From the NCBI RefSeq assembly GCF_003853415.1, contig NZ_QTPP01000042.1, positions 1 through 64,000 on the forward strand: a stretch of 64,000 nt of DNA. The letters are read 5' to 3'. Source of the stretch: Burkholderia sp. Bp9142 (GTDB lineage Bacteria > Pseudomonadota > Gammaproteobacteria > Burkholderiales > Burkholderiaceae). Shown here piece after piece: positions 35,739 through 44,899 of this stretch (the first letter of the stretch is position 1; every line of letters starts with the position of its first letter). The notes under the pieces were generated by a model. The model worked only from the letters and a program-made list of their open reading frames with translations. It had not been told where the DNA came from and made no database searches. A program made the translations under genes and the position numbers.

Positions 35739-35750
35739 ATGGTATGCCAT
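35739..35750. promoter_or_regulatory. Palindrome ATGGTATGCCAT, putative GntR operator
   Basis: It sits 39 bases upstream of the Nudix-like gene. It shares the ATGGNATNCCAT form with sites at 35781, 36645 and 49708. Centre-to-centre distance to the 35781 copy is 42 bp, about four helical turns. Confidence 0.65.
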
Positions 35751-35780
35751 CTTATGGACTACAACAATGAACATCGTATT

Positions 35781-35792
35781 ATGGAATACCAT
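35781..35792. promoter_or_regulatory. Palindrome ATGGAATACCAT, putative GntR operator
   Basis: Second copy upstream of the Nudix/importer operon, 81 bases before its first start codon. Same consensus as the other sites; FadR/FCD regulators bind short palindromes of this size. Confidence 0.65.
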
Positions 35793-35824
35793 GAGTCCCA
35801 CCCGTCGAATCGACAGACAAAACA

Positions 35825-35855
35825 AAAGGCCGCCGGGAGGGTGCCGGCGGCCTTT
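35825..35855 (-). terminator. Intrinsic terminator of the GntR gene
   Basis: AAAGGCCGCCGG and CCGGCGGCCTTT form a perfect 12-bp stem with a seven-base loop. On the minus strand it is followed by TTGTTTTG, about 40 bases after the GntR stop. This is the clearest intrinsic terminator in the window. Confidence 0.85.
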
Positions 35856-35896
35856 GCTGTTCACGCGCGCGTCTCGATCCCGCGCCCGGGATTCCG

Positions 35897-36586
35897 TCAG
35901 GTGTCGCTGACTGCCTCGTCCTGCTGCCGCGCGAGCGCCGACAGCGCCAGCTCGGAAACGCGCTTGATGTGCGCGGCCGACGCTGCCGAAGCCGCATCGC
36001 CGTCGCGCCGCTCGATCGCGTCGAGCAGGCGGTTCATCTCGGTGTTCGAGTCGCCGCCGCGGCCCGGCATCGCGATGGTCAATGCGCGCAACCGGTTGAT
36101 GCGCGCGTTGAGCGTCTTGACGACCGTCAGCGACACCTGCTTGCCGGCCGCTTCGAACAGCGTCTCATAGAAGCGCTCGGTGTACTCGAGCACACGCGGC
36201 AGTTCCTGTTTCTCGAACGCATCCTCGATCACCGCGCGGACCTCGCGCAGCTGCCGCACGACTTCGGGTGTCGCGCTCTCGGCGCATGCGCGCGCGGCAT
36301 TGGCTTCGAGCAGGCCGCGCAGCTCGTAGATCTCGCCCACCTGCTCCGGATCGAGCCTCGCAACCACCGGCCCTTGTCGCGACACGGTCTCGACCAGCCC
36401 TTCGGTCTCCAGGTGCCGCAGCACCTCGCGCACCACCGTGCGGCTCACGCCGAGCTCATCGCACAGCGTGCGTTCGACGAGCCGCGCGCCGGGCCGGAAA
36501 TAGCCCTGCACGATCGCACCGCGCAGTTTGTCGAGCGTCAGTTCGCGCAACGTCTTGGCATTGCGGTCGATTTTGAGGTCTTGCAT
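35897..36586 (-). CDS. GntR-family regulator, FadR/FCD subfamily; candidate master of the split regulon
   Basis: A 229-residue regulator. A winged helix (about 10-80; VERTLCDELGVSRTVVREVLRHLETEGLV) is followed by an FCD domain (EIYELRGLLEANAARACAES...). The start MQDLKIDRN at 36586 is preferred by family alignment with the 30152 paralogue; the ribosome site is weak. A palindrome ATGGAATGCCAT lies 59 bases upstream, suggesting autoregulation. Identical-type palindromes precede the importer operon and the flavin-monooxygenase cluster 13 kb away. Its gene ends in a strong terminator, so it is a separate transcript. Confidence 0.9.
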   Translation of the reverse strand: MQDLKIDRNAKTLRELTLDKLRGAIVQGYFRPGARLVERTLCDELGVSRTVVREVLRHLETEGLVETVSRQGPVVARLDPEQVGEIYELRGLLEANAARACAESATPEVVRQLREVRAVIEDAFEKQELPRVLEYTERFYETLFEAAGKQVSLTVVKTLNARINRLRALTIAMPGRGGDSNTEMNRLLDAIERRDGDAASAASAAHIKRVSELALSALARQQDEAVSDT

Positions 36587-36644
36587 GGGCGGCACTCTGG
36601 AAACGGGTATTTGGCCTGCGGCAGGCCGGGAGCCGGACACAGGC

Positions 36645-36656
36645 ATGGAATGCCAT
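36645..36656. promoter_or_regulatory. Palindrome ATGGAATGCCAT before the GntR gene
   Basis: It lies 59 bases upstream of the GntR start codon and shares the ATGGNATNCCAT form with the other sites, consistent with autoregulation. It is the last recognisable host feature before the insert boundary near 36.72 kb. Confidence 0.65.
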
Positions 36657-36719
36657 ATTATGACCTAACTGTCAGCGCTTTCCATCCCGCGCGCCGCCGC
36701 GCGCACCACCTGCTGGTTC

Positions 36720-37002
36720 TTTGCAAATGAAACCTGTCCCGGAGCAAAGAAACCTGTGCTGTCGTTTTAGGGCAAAGAAAACTGTTCTGACGCTGCCAAA
36801 CCCTTGTATTTATTGGCTTCTTCGAGATGAAGTCTAAAACGTCACGAGTCCCCGATGACGCGCGCTGTCGCACCTCCATCGCGGCGTCGGTGGGTCCCCG
36901 CCTAAAGCCCCCTTCTCACGCTCTAATGAAATCAATCACTTAGCAGATTCGATGCAAAGAAAGCTGTCGCCGAGGTTCGCATTTGCAAACGAAATCTGTT
37001 CT
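36720..37002. repeat. Left-end array of IS21-type subterminal repeats
   Basis: Five imperfect direct repeats on a GCAAAnGAAAnCTGT theme: 36720-36737 (TTTGCAAATGAAACCTGT), 36744-36764, 36772-36792 (GCAAAGAAAACTGTTCTGAC...), 36954-36967 and 36982-37002. Inverted copies occur at 49198-49215 and 49321-49341. Multiple spaced end repeats of this kind are typical transposase-binding sites of IS21-family ends. No transposase gene remains at this side. Confidence 0.65.
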
Positions 37003-37377
37003 ATCGATACTGGCTGCCGCTCTGCAAGCCAACGACACAGCTGCTGTTGGTCTCGGGCACCGTGACTCGCAGCGCACGAAATAAGAGCGCCGGCTGATAA
37101 ACAAGAAAGCGCCTCGTCTAAAGCGAACGTCCGACCTGGTATGCCCCGGATTCAAAGACGGCGATTGGTTGCACGTGGATGCGCACAGTCTGCGCGCATC
37201 CAGAAAATGCAGTCGGACGCCAATCTCAAGCGTGGCAGGTGCATTCAAACGACATCGGATACCACTGAAGCTTCACCTGGAGCTTGCCGATCTCGGCTAC
37301 CACCTCACCCGGCTGCTCCTGAGCGCTCCTTGCCAAAGCCTCCTACTTTTCGATTCGCACCGTCCGGAACGCGATAC
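37003..37377. other. Non-coding stretch inside the insert's left end
   Basis: No gene with a plausible ribosome site and codon use was found; short open frames here match nothing I know. It lies between the repeat array and the stop of the first TIM-barrel gene. Confidence 0.45.
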
Positions 37378-38238
37378 TTATGCGCCGCCGGGAGCCTCGT
37401 ACCGCGTAGAAAAGAAAGCAGTAATGTTTTGGGCCGCTGACTGTGCTCGCTCGAGCGTCGAAGACGTCGCTTCGGCGGCAACGGGTGTCTCTATGACGAG
37501 CTGAACCTGCGCTGGAAGTTCACCGAGAATCCCGTGCAGCGGGATGACACCGTCGCCGAGATGAAGCCGTGACGTACGCGCTTCACCGGCAAGTCCTTCC
37601 AGAGGCGGGGCGATCCGCTCGCAATCGCTCAGCTGTGCATATGCAATCCGTTCCGCCGGAATTTGCCCGATGTCCGACGCTGTACCGCCGCCCCGGTGAA
37701 AGTGGAGGACATCAAGAATCAGGCCGGCGTTGGAACTGCCCGCGGCCTCAACAAGATCCAATGCGTCCCGCCAAGTCCTGATATCGCGGTACAACATGAA
37801 CTCTATGCCAACGGTAAGACCGAAACCCGCGGCCTGCTCACACAGACGACCAAAAAGGTCAATGCGCTGCGTGCGGGAAAGAAAAGTCGCATGGGGTGCG
37901 AGTTCGGTACCGATGGATGAAATGTGGGTCGCGCCGAGTTCCGCACCGAGCTCAAGTGCTGGCTTGAAGCGCTCCAGATCCGTCAGTGGCGATAACACAA
38001 ATGCCTCGATGTCAAAGACACGCACGCCCGTTTCGCGAAGCGCCGTTTTGATCTCACGGATGACCTCCGGTTTGCCCAGGACCTCGTGGTGCAGCGGATG
38101 AGACGTGGCCGTCATTACAAGGAGGCCGACTTTCCCGAAACCGGATTTTGCTGCAGCCCAGACAAGCTCCGCCTGTGGCGTACGCCCAACCGTCAAGTTG
38201 GCCAACGACATATTGCGAATCTCAACGCTTGCTTTCAT
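37378..38238 (-). CDS. Sugar-phosphate isomerase/epimerase-like TIM-barrel protein
   Basis: A 286-residue xylose-isomerase-like TIM barrel (AP endonuclease family 2 fold). The core contains metal-site patterns GIEFML (Glu), LILDVLHFHRGGG (Asp and His) and a late VIETP (Glu). It is the last gene of the five-gene minus-strand series and starts 23 bp after the Gfo/Idh/MocA gene. A second member of the same family is encoded two genes upstream. Substrate unknown; such proteins isomerise or dehydrate polyols, keto-sugars or dehydroshikimate-like rings. Confidence 0.82.
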   Translation of the reverse strand: MKASVEIRNMSLANLTVGRTPQAELVWAAAKSGFGKVGLLVMTATSHPLHHEVLGKPEVIREIKTALRETGVRVFDIEAFVLSPLTDLERFKPALELGAELGATHISSIGTELAPHATFLSRTQRIDLFGRLCEQAAGFGLTVGIEFMLYRDIRTWRDALDLVEAAGSSNAGLILDVLHFHRGGGTASDIGQIPAERIAYAQLSDCERIAPPLEGLAGEARTSRLHLGDGVIPLHGILGELPAQVQLVIETPVAAEATSSTLERAQSAAQNITAFFSTRYEAPGGA

Positions 38239-38261
38239 CCGTATTACCCGGTTACAAGAGC

Positions 38262-39305
38262 TTATTCCACATCGGGGACCGTCACGGTTGAGCGCGCAAC
38301 CACTGCATCATGAATAGCCAGCGTCGCGGCCAGCGTGCGCGTCCCGTCAATGGCCGGACAAATCGGCACCTCCTTCCCGGCAATGACAGCCGAGAAGTGT
38401 CGCAACTGCTCGTAGTAGGGATCAGCTGCGTGTGGCGTGCAACGCTCAACCGTCAGAGCTTCGTGCCAACCCTTGTTGTCGCGGTATTCCCAGACATCGA
38501 GTAGCGGCAGTGTCAACGAGGCGTTGGTGCCAAGCAGGAAATGCGTATTGACCTGCTGGCGCGGATAATGGGCCGCTTCGCCCGCTGCCAGATCCCAATT
38601 CCACGGAGACACCGCGCAATCCGAAACAGCCAAGGTGCCGAGCGCGCCGTTCTGAAAGCGTAGCAGCACGGCTGCGGTGTCCTCCACTTCGAACCCGCGC
38701 ACGTCATTGGAGGACTGCGCCTGCACCTCGACAATCTCGCCCATCAGAAAGCGCATGATGTCGATATCGTGAATCAGGTTGATCAGCACCGGGCCACCGC
38801 CCACGGTACGCCGCCACTCGACATCGAAATACGGATCGGGCTTGAAAAATGCCGCGAGACCATTTGCAGCGACGAGCTGGCCGAGGCGGCCGGACTGGAT
38901 TACCTCCCGCGCGCGGCGCAGGATCGGATTGTGCCGCCGCTGGTGGCCCACTAGCAGCGGCACACCCGCGTCACGCGCCGCGCGCGTCAGGCGCGTGGCG
39001 TCTTGAACGTTGTCCGCAATCGGTTTTTCAATGAGCGCCGGCACACCACGCGCAATACAGGCCAGTCCGATCTCCATATGAGTCGCATTTGGCGTCGCAA
39101 CGATCGCCCCTGCGGGACGAATCTCGTCCAGCATCACGGCGTAGTCCGCAAACCAGCGCAATCCGTTCGCCCGCGCAAACTCCTGTGCGGCCGACGACGG
39201 GTCCGCGAGCGCAACAACTTCAACGTCGGCATGCGAACGCGCTCGTTCAACATGCATCCTGCCAATTGCCCCCGCGCCAATTACTGCCAAGCGTGCCTTC
39301 GCCAT
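38262..39305 (-). CDS. Gfo/Idh/MocA-family oxidoreductase
   Basis: A 347-residue NAD(P)-dependent dehydrogenase. The Rossmann N-terminus is AVIGAGAIGRMHVER; ATPNATHMEIGLACI and LIEKPIAD follow (the EKP lysine is the usual catalytic base), with GGGPVLINLIHDIDIMRF as the C-terminal catalytic His/Asp region. GAGGAAA precedes the ATG. Pairing with TIM-barrel isomerases is typical of inositol or polyol and carboxylated sugar catabolism. Substrate not readable. Confidence 0.9.
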   Translation of the reverse strand: MAKARLAVIGAGAIGRMHVERARSHADVEVVALADPSSAAQEFARANGLRWFADYAVMLDEIRPAGAIVATPNATHMEIGLACIARGVPALIEKPIADNVQDATRLTRAARDAGVPLLVGHQRRHNPILRRAREVIQSGRLGQLVAANGLAAFFKPDPYFDVEWRRTVGGGPVLINLIHDIDIMRFLMGEIVEVQAQSSNDVRGFEVEDTAAVLLRFQNGALGTLAVSDCAVSPWNWDLAAGEAAHYPRQQVNTHFLLGTNASLTLPLLDVWEYRDNKGWHEALTVERCTPHAADPYYEQLRHFSAVIAGKEVPICPAIDGTRTLAATLAIHDAVVARSTVTVPDVE

Positions 39306-39427
39306 TTTCCTCTTCTCTGTCGCTTAGCGGGTTTGTCTCGATCGGGTCTTACCGAAGGCGCTTTTGGGGCTGCAGCCGAAGGTTTGACCCGGAGTTAATG
39401 GATGTTCGCGCCACGCGGCGCAGGTCC

Positions 39428-40279
39428 TTACACGCCGCGGCAACCACCGGGTGCCGCCAGCGCCGACTCAATCACTGCAAGCGTCGCCTCGCGCAAGCGG
39501 CGCGCGCGTGCCAGTGCCGGTGTGCTCTGCGCCCAGCGCTGGTTGGGAACTTCGACACTGACTGGCAGATGCATCGGCAAGGCGCGCAGGATACCCCGAA
39601 GGTCAATGCCCCCCTCGCCGGGAATCATGCGCTCACAACGCGCCTGAAAAAGCAATGTGTCCAGGTCAGTCGGGCGCTGTGGGCTGGCGTCACAAAACTG
39701 CAGGTAACCAAAGTACTCCCGTGGCAACGCACTCAATGCATCGGCCGATGTTCCAGCGCGATCAAAGTGAATCGGATCGATGATGAGCCCGGTGTTCTTC
39801 CGACCACTCGCACGAATGACGCGCGCGCCCGCCTCGATATCCCTGACGTCGGTCCACGGCATCGGCTCGACAGACGGCGAAAGACCCAGCGGCTCAGCAA
39901 GATCGCAAAGACGGCCGAGATTGTCGACCAGGCGGTTTTCGTCCGGATCGTTACCAGCCACCAGCACGTAGCGCGCGCCAAGTTCGGCTGCGGTCTCGAG
40001 CATCGGTACATAGGCGTGCACGTCAGTCTCGGGTTTGAGCCGCAGAATCTCCGCGTCGAGCACGCGTACTCCTGTGTCTCGCAATACTGCGAGGACTTCG
40101 CGCTTTAGCGCGGCATCGCCGATGACGTCGTGATGCACCTCAGTTTCGGTCGCCGGCAGCAGTCGCAGACCGACATAGTCATATCCCGACTCGCTGGCAC
40201 ATCGAACCATCTGAGGTGGCGTCAGCTCAAGAACGGTCAGTGCGGCCAGCGACAGTGGCCGGAGTTCAGGTACAGTCAT
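39428..40279 (-). CDS. Sugar-phosphate isomerase/epimerase-like TIM-barrel protein
   Basis: A 283-residue TIM barrel of the same family as the protein encoded at 37378-38238 (matching LSLAALTVLELTPPQMV against SLANLTVGRTPQAELV). Metal-site patterns are SVEPMPW, GLIIDPIHFDRAG and the late SVEVPNQ. The ATG at 40279 is chosen because GGGAGAAG lies just upstream; the frame can extend four codons to a TTG. It lies 64 bp after the SDR gene. The two paralogues may catalyse consecutive steps. Confidence 0.82.
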   Translation of the reverse strand: MTVPELRPLSLAALTVLELTPPQMVRCASESGYDYVGLRLLPATETEVHHDVIGDAALKREVLAVLRDTGVRVLDAEILRLKPETDVHAYVPMLETAAELGARYVLVAGNDPDENRLVDNLGRLCDLAEPLGLSPSVEPMPWTDVRDIEAGARVIRASGRKNTGLIIDPIHFDRAGTSADALSALPREYFGYLQFCDASPQRPTDLDTLLFQARCERMIPGEGGIDLRGILRALPMHLPVSVEVPNQRWAQSTPALARARRLREATLAVIESALAAPGGCRGV

Positions 40280-40343
40280 CTCTTCTCCCAAATCGTTGTT
40301 TCAGAAACGCCGAATCGCGTGTGCGCGCCCGGCGATCTCCCCG

Positions 40344-41090
40344 TCAGTACGTCGCACGCCCGCCCGACACATCGAACGTAGCACCAGTCGAAAAGGAGCA
40401 ATCTTCGGTCGACAACCAAGCGACGAGTGCAGCGACCTCATCCGGCCGACCAGGTCGCCCCATCGGAATCTTGTCGACAACGAGTTTCCGTTGAGCGTCT
40501 GTCATGGCCGAGAGCATTTCGGATTCGATCGCAGCCGGAGCAACACAATTGACCCGAATCTCGGTGTCCGCCAGTTCCTTGCCCAGCGATTTCGTAAGTG
40601 CCATCACACCCGCCTTCGATGCACTATAGGCAGACTGGTTCGGGTTGCCATCTTTGCCGCCGATCGACGCCAGGTTCACGATTCGGCCGTTGCGAGCCCG
40701 CCGCAAATAGGGGATCACGGCCTTGCAGCAAAGGAACGTCCCAGTGAGATTGACTTCAAGCACCTGTCGCCACGAATCGACCGGATATGCTTCGACCTTT
40801 TCGATGGCGCCGTTGATTCCCGCTGAATTGACAAGGATGTCAATCGCCCCGAGCTTCGACGCGGCCAATTCCACTGCCGCTTGCACGCTCTCGTCATTGG
40901 TCACGTCAACCTGGGTCGTCAACACTGCACCTACCCGTTCTGCCGCGGCCTGCACTGCGTCTGATTTGAGGTCCCAGAGAACGACTTTCGCACCGGAAGC
41001 GATGAGGCGTTCGGCAATAGCCAGTCCGATTCCACCCGAGCCGCCCGTCACAATAGCCACGCGGTTTGCAAGATCAAGTTTGTTCATCAT
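40344..41090 (-). CDS. Short-chain dehydrogenase/reductase
   Basis: A 248-residue SDR with the cofactor motif TGGSGGIG, NSAG near 90, catalytic Ser in LASIGG, YSASK as the Tyr-Lys pair, and the FabG-like end FDVSGGRATY. AGGAACGG precedes the paired ATGs. It is the second gene of the insert operon, 44 bp after the transporter. Probably oxidises an alcohol group of the imported polyol or ring compound. Confidence 0.92.
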   Translation of the reverse strand: MMNKLDLANRVAIVTGGSGGIGLAIAERLIASGAKVVLWDLKSDAVQAAAERVGAVLTTQVDVTNDESVQAAVELAASKLGAIDILVNSAGINGAIEKVEAYPVDSWRQVLEVNLTGTFLCCKAVIPYLRRARNGRIVNLASIGGKDGNPNQSAYSASKAGVMALTKSLGKELADTEIRVNCVAPAAIESEMLSAMTDAQRKLVVDKIPMGRPGRPDEVAALVAWLSTEDCSFSTGATFDVSGGRATY

Positions 41091-41134
41091 CCGTTCCTAA
41101 CCAAAACTTCCACAAAAATCGTGACACCAAGACA

Positions 41135-42517
41135 TCAACCCTGTTTTTCGCGACGTCCTAATTGTTCCAACGGCACCGTGTGAGCTTCGCGCATCGTCAG
41201 TGCCGCAACCGACGAAATCAGACAGACAGTAGCCGCAAAGACGGCGGGAAGAACCCACGGCTGGGTGCCCCACCGGCCCATCAGCGCCGACTCGATCAGC
41301 GGAGCAAATCCCGCCACGCCGACACCCAATTGCGTGCCGACAGCCACCCCGGACATGCGGACTTCCGTCGAAAAGCGTTCGCCAAACAGCGCCGGATATA
41401 CGGCGTTGTTCATCCCGTATGCCAGACCCCCGAGGAAAACCCCGAAACAAAGCACCCATGTTTCATGACCCGTTGTGATCGACCAGAGGAAAAACACCAA
41501 GCCGATCGCACACAGGACGTTGCCTGCAACCAACACCGGCCGACGCCCTACCCGATCTGACAACGCGCCCCAGACCGGAATGGTGAAGACCGCCAGCAGA
41601 TTTGCAAGCGCAGCCGTCCAGAGCATCGTCGAGGTACTGATTGGCTGACTCTGGATGCGGGAGAACGACAGCGCGAACACGGCAAACGTGGTGCCGACTG
41701 AGGCTAGCAGCACCGTGAAGAATATCTGGGTCAGTTCCTTGCGATAGCTCGCGAACAGAACCTTCAGCGGCATGTTCTTGACCTTTTCGTGTGCGGCCTT
41801 GTTCTCAAAGGCCGGCGTCTCTTCGAGCTTTGCTCGTACAACGAGGCCCACAACAACGACGATCGCACTAAGCCAAAAAGGAACGCGCCAACCCCAGGCC
41901 ATGAACTGGTCGGTAGGCAGAAAGGCCGCCAGCGGCAAGACCACGGCAGGCGCGAGGACCTGGCCGCCCTGCGTGCCGCTCAGTGTCCAGCTGGTGTAAT
42001 AGCCGCGCCGGTGCTGCGGTGCATGCTCGAAGCACATCGAACTCGCGCCCGCGAGTTCTCCCGAAGCAGAAATACCTTGCAGGAAACGCAGGGTCACCAG
42101 CAAGGCTGGCGCCAGTAGACCGGCATTCTGATAGGTTGGCAGACAGCCCACGAGAAATGTCGAAATTCCCATGAGCAACAGCGTGCCCACCATGACGACT
42201 TTTCGACCGAGCCGGTCCCCGAAGTGCCCCATCAGGAATGATCCGAGCGGCCGCGCCGCGTACGCAACACCAAATGTCGCCATCGACGCCAGCGTTGCGG
42301 CCGCGATATCTCCCGGCGGGAAAAAGAGCTGAGGAAAGACCAGTGCCGCTACTGTGCCGTAGATAAAGAAATCGTAGTATTCGAGCGCACTGCCGATCCA
42401 TCCGGCGATTGCCGCCCTTCGAGCATGGCCAGTACCCGATGCGTGTGCCGCATCGCTGGACCGGCCCGCATCTCGGGCGGCCGATGTGATTTCATCCCGC
42501 AACGTCTCTACTGTCAT
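41135..42517 (-). CDS. MFS transporter, metabolite:H+ symporter (MHS) type
   Basis: A 460-residue inner-membrane protein with about 12 helices. It shows the MHS hallmarks IGSALEYYDFFIYGT in helix 1, GDRLGRKVVMV after helix 2, LRFLQGISASGELAGA in helix 4 and DRVGRRPVLV in the second half. GGAGACATC precedes the ATG at 42517. It imports an organic acid or similar solute for the downstream enzymes; its 290-bp upstream region is the likely operon promoter. Confidence 0.92.
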   Translation of the reverse strand: MTVETLRDEITSAARDAGRSSDAAHASGTGHARRAAIAGWIGSALEYYDFFIYGTVAALVFPQLFFPPGDIAAATLASMATFGVAYAARPLGSFLMGHFGDRLGRKVVMVGTLLLMGISTFLVGCLPTYQNAGLLAPALLVTLRFLQGISASGELAGASSMCFEHAPQHRRGYYTSWTLSGTQGGQVLAPAVVLPLAAFLPTDQFMAWGWRVPFWLSAIVVVVGLVVRAKLEETPAFENKAAHEKVKNMPLKVLFASYRKELTQIFFTVLLASVGTTFAVFALSFSRIQSQPISTSTMLWTAALANLLAVFTIPVWGALSDRVGRRPVLVAGNVLCAIGLVFFLWSITTGHETWVLCFGVFLGGLAYGMNNAVYPALFGERFSTEVRMSGVAVGTQLGVGVAGFAPLIESALMGRWGTQPWVLPAVFAATVCLISSVAALTMREAHTVPLEQLGRREKQG

Positions 42518-42807
42518 GATGTCTCCAAAATTGAATTTAGCGCACTGTTTTGGTCGTATTCGCAGCAGGGCCGCGTCGTGTTGAGCCCGACCCCGACAAA
42601 ATCTGGGAGCTCGACGCCGCCCCGTCTGGCTTCTTTAAGTCGATCTCTCGGTGCAGCTCAGCCGCCAGTCGGCACCACTTGGGTCACGGTCCTTTAAATC
42701 ATTTGTATCGTTGTACTAATCGTACTTTTGATATTTAAGTCTGATCTATTAACTACGGCGTGGTCCCCAGAAGTGGAACTTGATCGCCCTGCCAACTCCC
42801 ACTTCGA

Positions 42808-44601
42808 CTATGCGATTCGCACGCCCGCGAGTTCGATACACATTTCCGCTCGCCTGCTCTCCAAAGCCGGGCTCGGTGCGTCCGCATCGTCGCCCCCCAT
42901 CTCGTTGATCCCCGCGGCATGCCGCCCTGCGATATACCCAAAGGTCATCGCCGGCCCAAGATTGATCCCGCCAGACGGGTAAAAGCCCCCCATCACACTC
43001 GCCATATCGGTGCCCACCGCGTAGAGACCTGTAATCGGCAGATCACCGTCGCCCAGCACCTGCGCGGCGCCGTTGGTCTTCAGGCCCGCGAACGTTCCGA
43101 AGCTACCCGGCAGCACCTTGACCGCGTAGAACGGTCCATGTTCGATCGGCGCGACGCAGGGGTTCGGGCCATCATGTAGCGGATCTCCCCCTTTGCGGTT
43201 AAATGGCGTCGAGCCACGACCAAATACCGGATCCTCACCACGCCAGGCATGCTCGTTAAATGTGCGCACCGTCTGCACAAGTGCATCAGGGTCGATGTCA
43301 CATTCGCGGGCCAGCGCCTGAATCGAATCTCCGCGCTTCAGGTAGCCACTACGGACAAACGGGGCAAGCGGTACCGGAAACGGCCGGGCGTAACCAAGCC
43401 CATACCGCCGCTGGAAATGGTGGTCGCAGATTAGCCACGATGCGACCTCCTGCCCTTCCGGAACCGCGTCAATCATTGCTTTCGTGTAGTCGTAGTAGCC
43501 ATCGGCTTCGTTCACGAAGCGTTTGCCGCTGCGCAGTACACCAATAATTCCAGGCTTGGCACGATCGATAATGTGGGGGAAATGTCCCACACGCCCATCG
43601 CGGTGGACAACCTGCGACACCGGTGCCCACGCCGCGGGCGACGCAAGATCGGTCACCAGTCGCCCCCCGACGGATTCACCCAGCGTGATTCCGTCGCCAC
43701 TGCAACCGGCCGGCGGGAGTGCGAGATGTTCCTTGCCAGTCGGGTTGCGGGGAAAGTGAGCCTGGCGGCGCTCAATGTCGTTCGGAAAACCACCCGTAGC
43801 CAGCACGACCCCGCGGGCAGCATGAATCTGGATCTCCCCATTACGGGTCGAAACAACCGCACCGCGAACGGCACCTTCGTCATAAATCAGGCGCTTGGCG
43901 GGAGCGGACTCCATCATCGTGACGCCCAGATTCTCGGCCGACTTCGCCAGACGCGCGATCAGCGCCACGCCATTCACCAACTGCATTGCACGACCGTGCA
44001 GCCCAAGATCCAGCAGATGCCGTGAAAAGCGCCGAACGACATGGAACAAGGATCGCCATGAGCGCGTCACACCAAGAAATGCGGACAGATCGGCACCGGC
44101 CATGATCGGCATGCCGAGAATCGACGTCTCGGGCATCGTCTTTCGCAATCGCTTGATCAGCGCTCCCGCTTTCCGCCCGTCGTACGGCGCCGCAATAACC
44201 TGATGCCCTCGCGTGGCGGCACCGGGGGTATTGCCATGCATGTCGGGAATCTCGTTGCCATCGACGAATTTGAGCTCGGTGTGCGTCTCGAAGAACGAAA
44301 CCATGTTCGGGCACTGGTCAAGGAACGCATCGATACGGGCCGCGTCATAGCGCGCACCCAGTTCGTTGCGCAGGTACACGCGCGGTTGCTGTGGGTCTTC
44401 ATTGATGCCCGCCCGTTGGGCGAGCGGGTTACCGGGCACCCACATCCAGCCGCCCGACCAGGCGCTCGCTCCACCCAGAACGTCGTCCTTTTCGATGACG
44501 ACCACGCTCAGGCCATGCCAGGCGGCCGTGACCGCCGCCGCAAGGCCTGCCGCCCCCGAGCCGATCACCAGCAAGTCACAGCGCATCTCACGCTCCGCCA
44601 T
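42808..44601 (-). CDS. FAD-dependent dehydrogenase, fumarate reductase/3-ketosteroid-dehydrogenase family
   Basis: A 597-residue flavoprotein. It has an N-terminal dinucleotide-binding motif VIGSGAAGLAAA, GGASAWSGGWMWVPGNP, the second FAD segment ARGVVLATGGFPND, and the C-terminal LYAVGTDMASVMGG...GGINLGPAMTFGYIAG typical of FAD_binding_2 enzymes. The ATG at 44601 has AGGAGG five bases upstream; a GTG six bases earlier is too close to it. Likely desaturates a ring or acid substrate. A 15-bp palindrome lies about 40 bases upstream, pointing to control by the divergent IclR regulator. Confidence 0.9.
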   Translation of the reverse strand: MAEREMRCDLLVIGSGAAGLAAAVTAAWHGLSVVVIEKDDVLGGASAWSGGWMWVPGNPLAQRAGINEDPQQPRVYLRNELGARYDAARIDAFLDQCPNMVSFFETHTELKFVDGNEIPDMHGNTPGAATRGHQVIAAPYDGRKAGALIKRLRKTMPETSILGMPIMAGADLSAFLGVTRSWRSLFHVVRRFSRHLLDLGLHGRAMQLVNGVALIARLAKSAENLGVTMMESAPAKRLIYDEGAVRGAVVSTRNGEIQIHAARGVVLATGGFPNDIERRQAHFPRNPTGKEHLALPPAGCSGDGITLGESVGGRLVTDLASPAAWAPVSQVVHRDGRVGHFPHIIDRAKPGIIGVLRSGKRFVNEADGYYDYTKAMIDAVPEGQEVASWLICDHHFQRRYGLGYARPFPVPLAPFVRSGYLKRGDSIQALARECDIDPDALVQTVRTFNEHAWRGEDPVFGRGSTPFNRKGGDPLHDGPNPCVAPIEHGPFYAVKVLPGSFGTFAGLKTNGAAQVLGDGDLPITGLYAVGTDMASVMGGFYPSGGINLGPAMTFGYIAGRHAAGINEMGGDDADAPSPALESRRAEMCIELAGVRIA

Positions 44602-44640
44602 CTCCACCTCCTATTCCCCCAATCGATGAGAGAAGTTTAG

Positions 44641-44655
44641 TGGAATTGAATTCCA
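44641..44655. promoter_or_regulatory. Perfect palindrome TGGAATTGAATTCCA before the FAD dehydrogenase gene
   Basis: Fifteen bases, centre G, about 40 bases upstream of the dehydrogenase start. It shares the GTGGAA/TTCCA half-sites with the palindrome at 44832 on the IclR side. Candidate IclR-type operator. Confidence 0.5.
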
Positions 44656-44831
44656 ATGTCACAGGAAATTTGTTCCATCCAATCTCTGTGCTGTTGAGAA
44701 CGGATAGGACGCTACCTCTGGTCATCGTCGACACGGGACGCATTCGGCATCCTGGAGACGCGCCAGTCTAGGTGCGCGACCGGCTGAACACACACCGGCC
44801 GCCATGTCGCAAGGCCCGGAGAGAAAGATTA

Positions 44832-44848
44832 TTCCACACAGAGTGGAA
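44832..44848. promoter_or_regulatory. Palindrome TTCCACACAGAGTGGAA before the IclR gene
   Basis: TTCCAC-N5-GTGGAA, 52 bases upstream of the IclR start. Half-sites match the 44641 palindrome, consistent with autoregulation and divergent control. Confidence 0.5.
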
Positions 44849-44899
44849 CAAACTTCCAGTACAATGAACGCTCAATGTCGTAAACGGAAGGAGGTATGG

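Noticed and set aside
36720-37002. Direct repeats considered as a CRISPR array
   Set aside because: Repeat units are short, imperfect and unevenly spaced, with inverted copies 12 kb away. That fits transposon end sites, and no cas gene is present.
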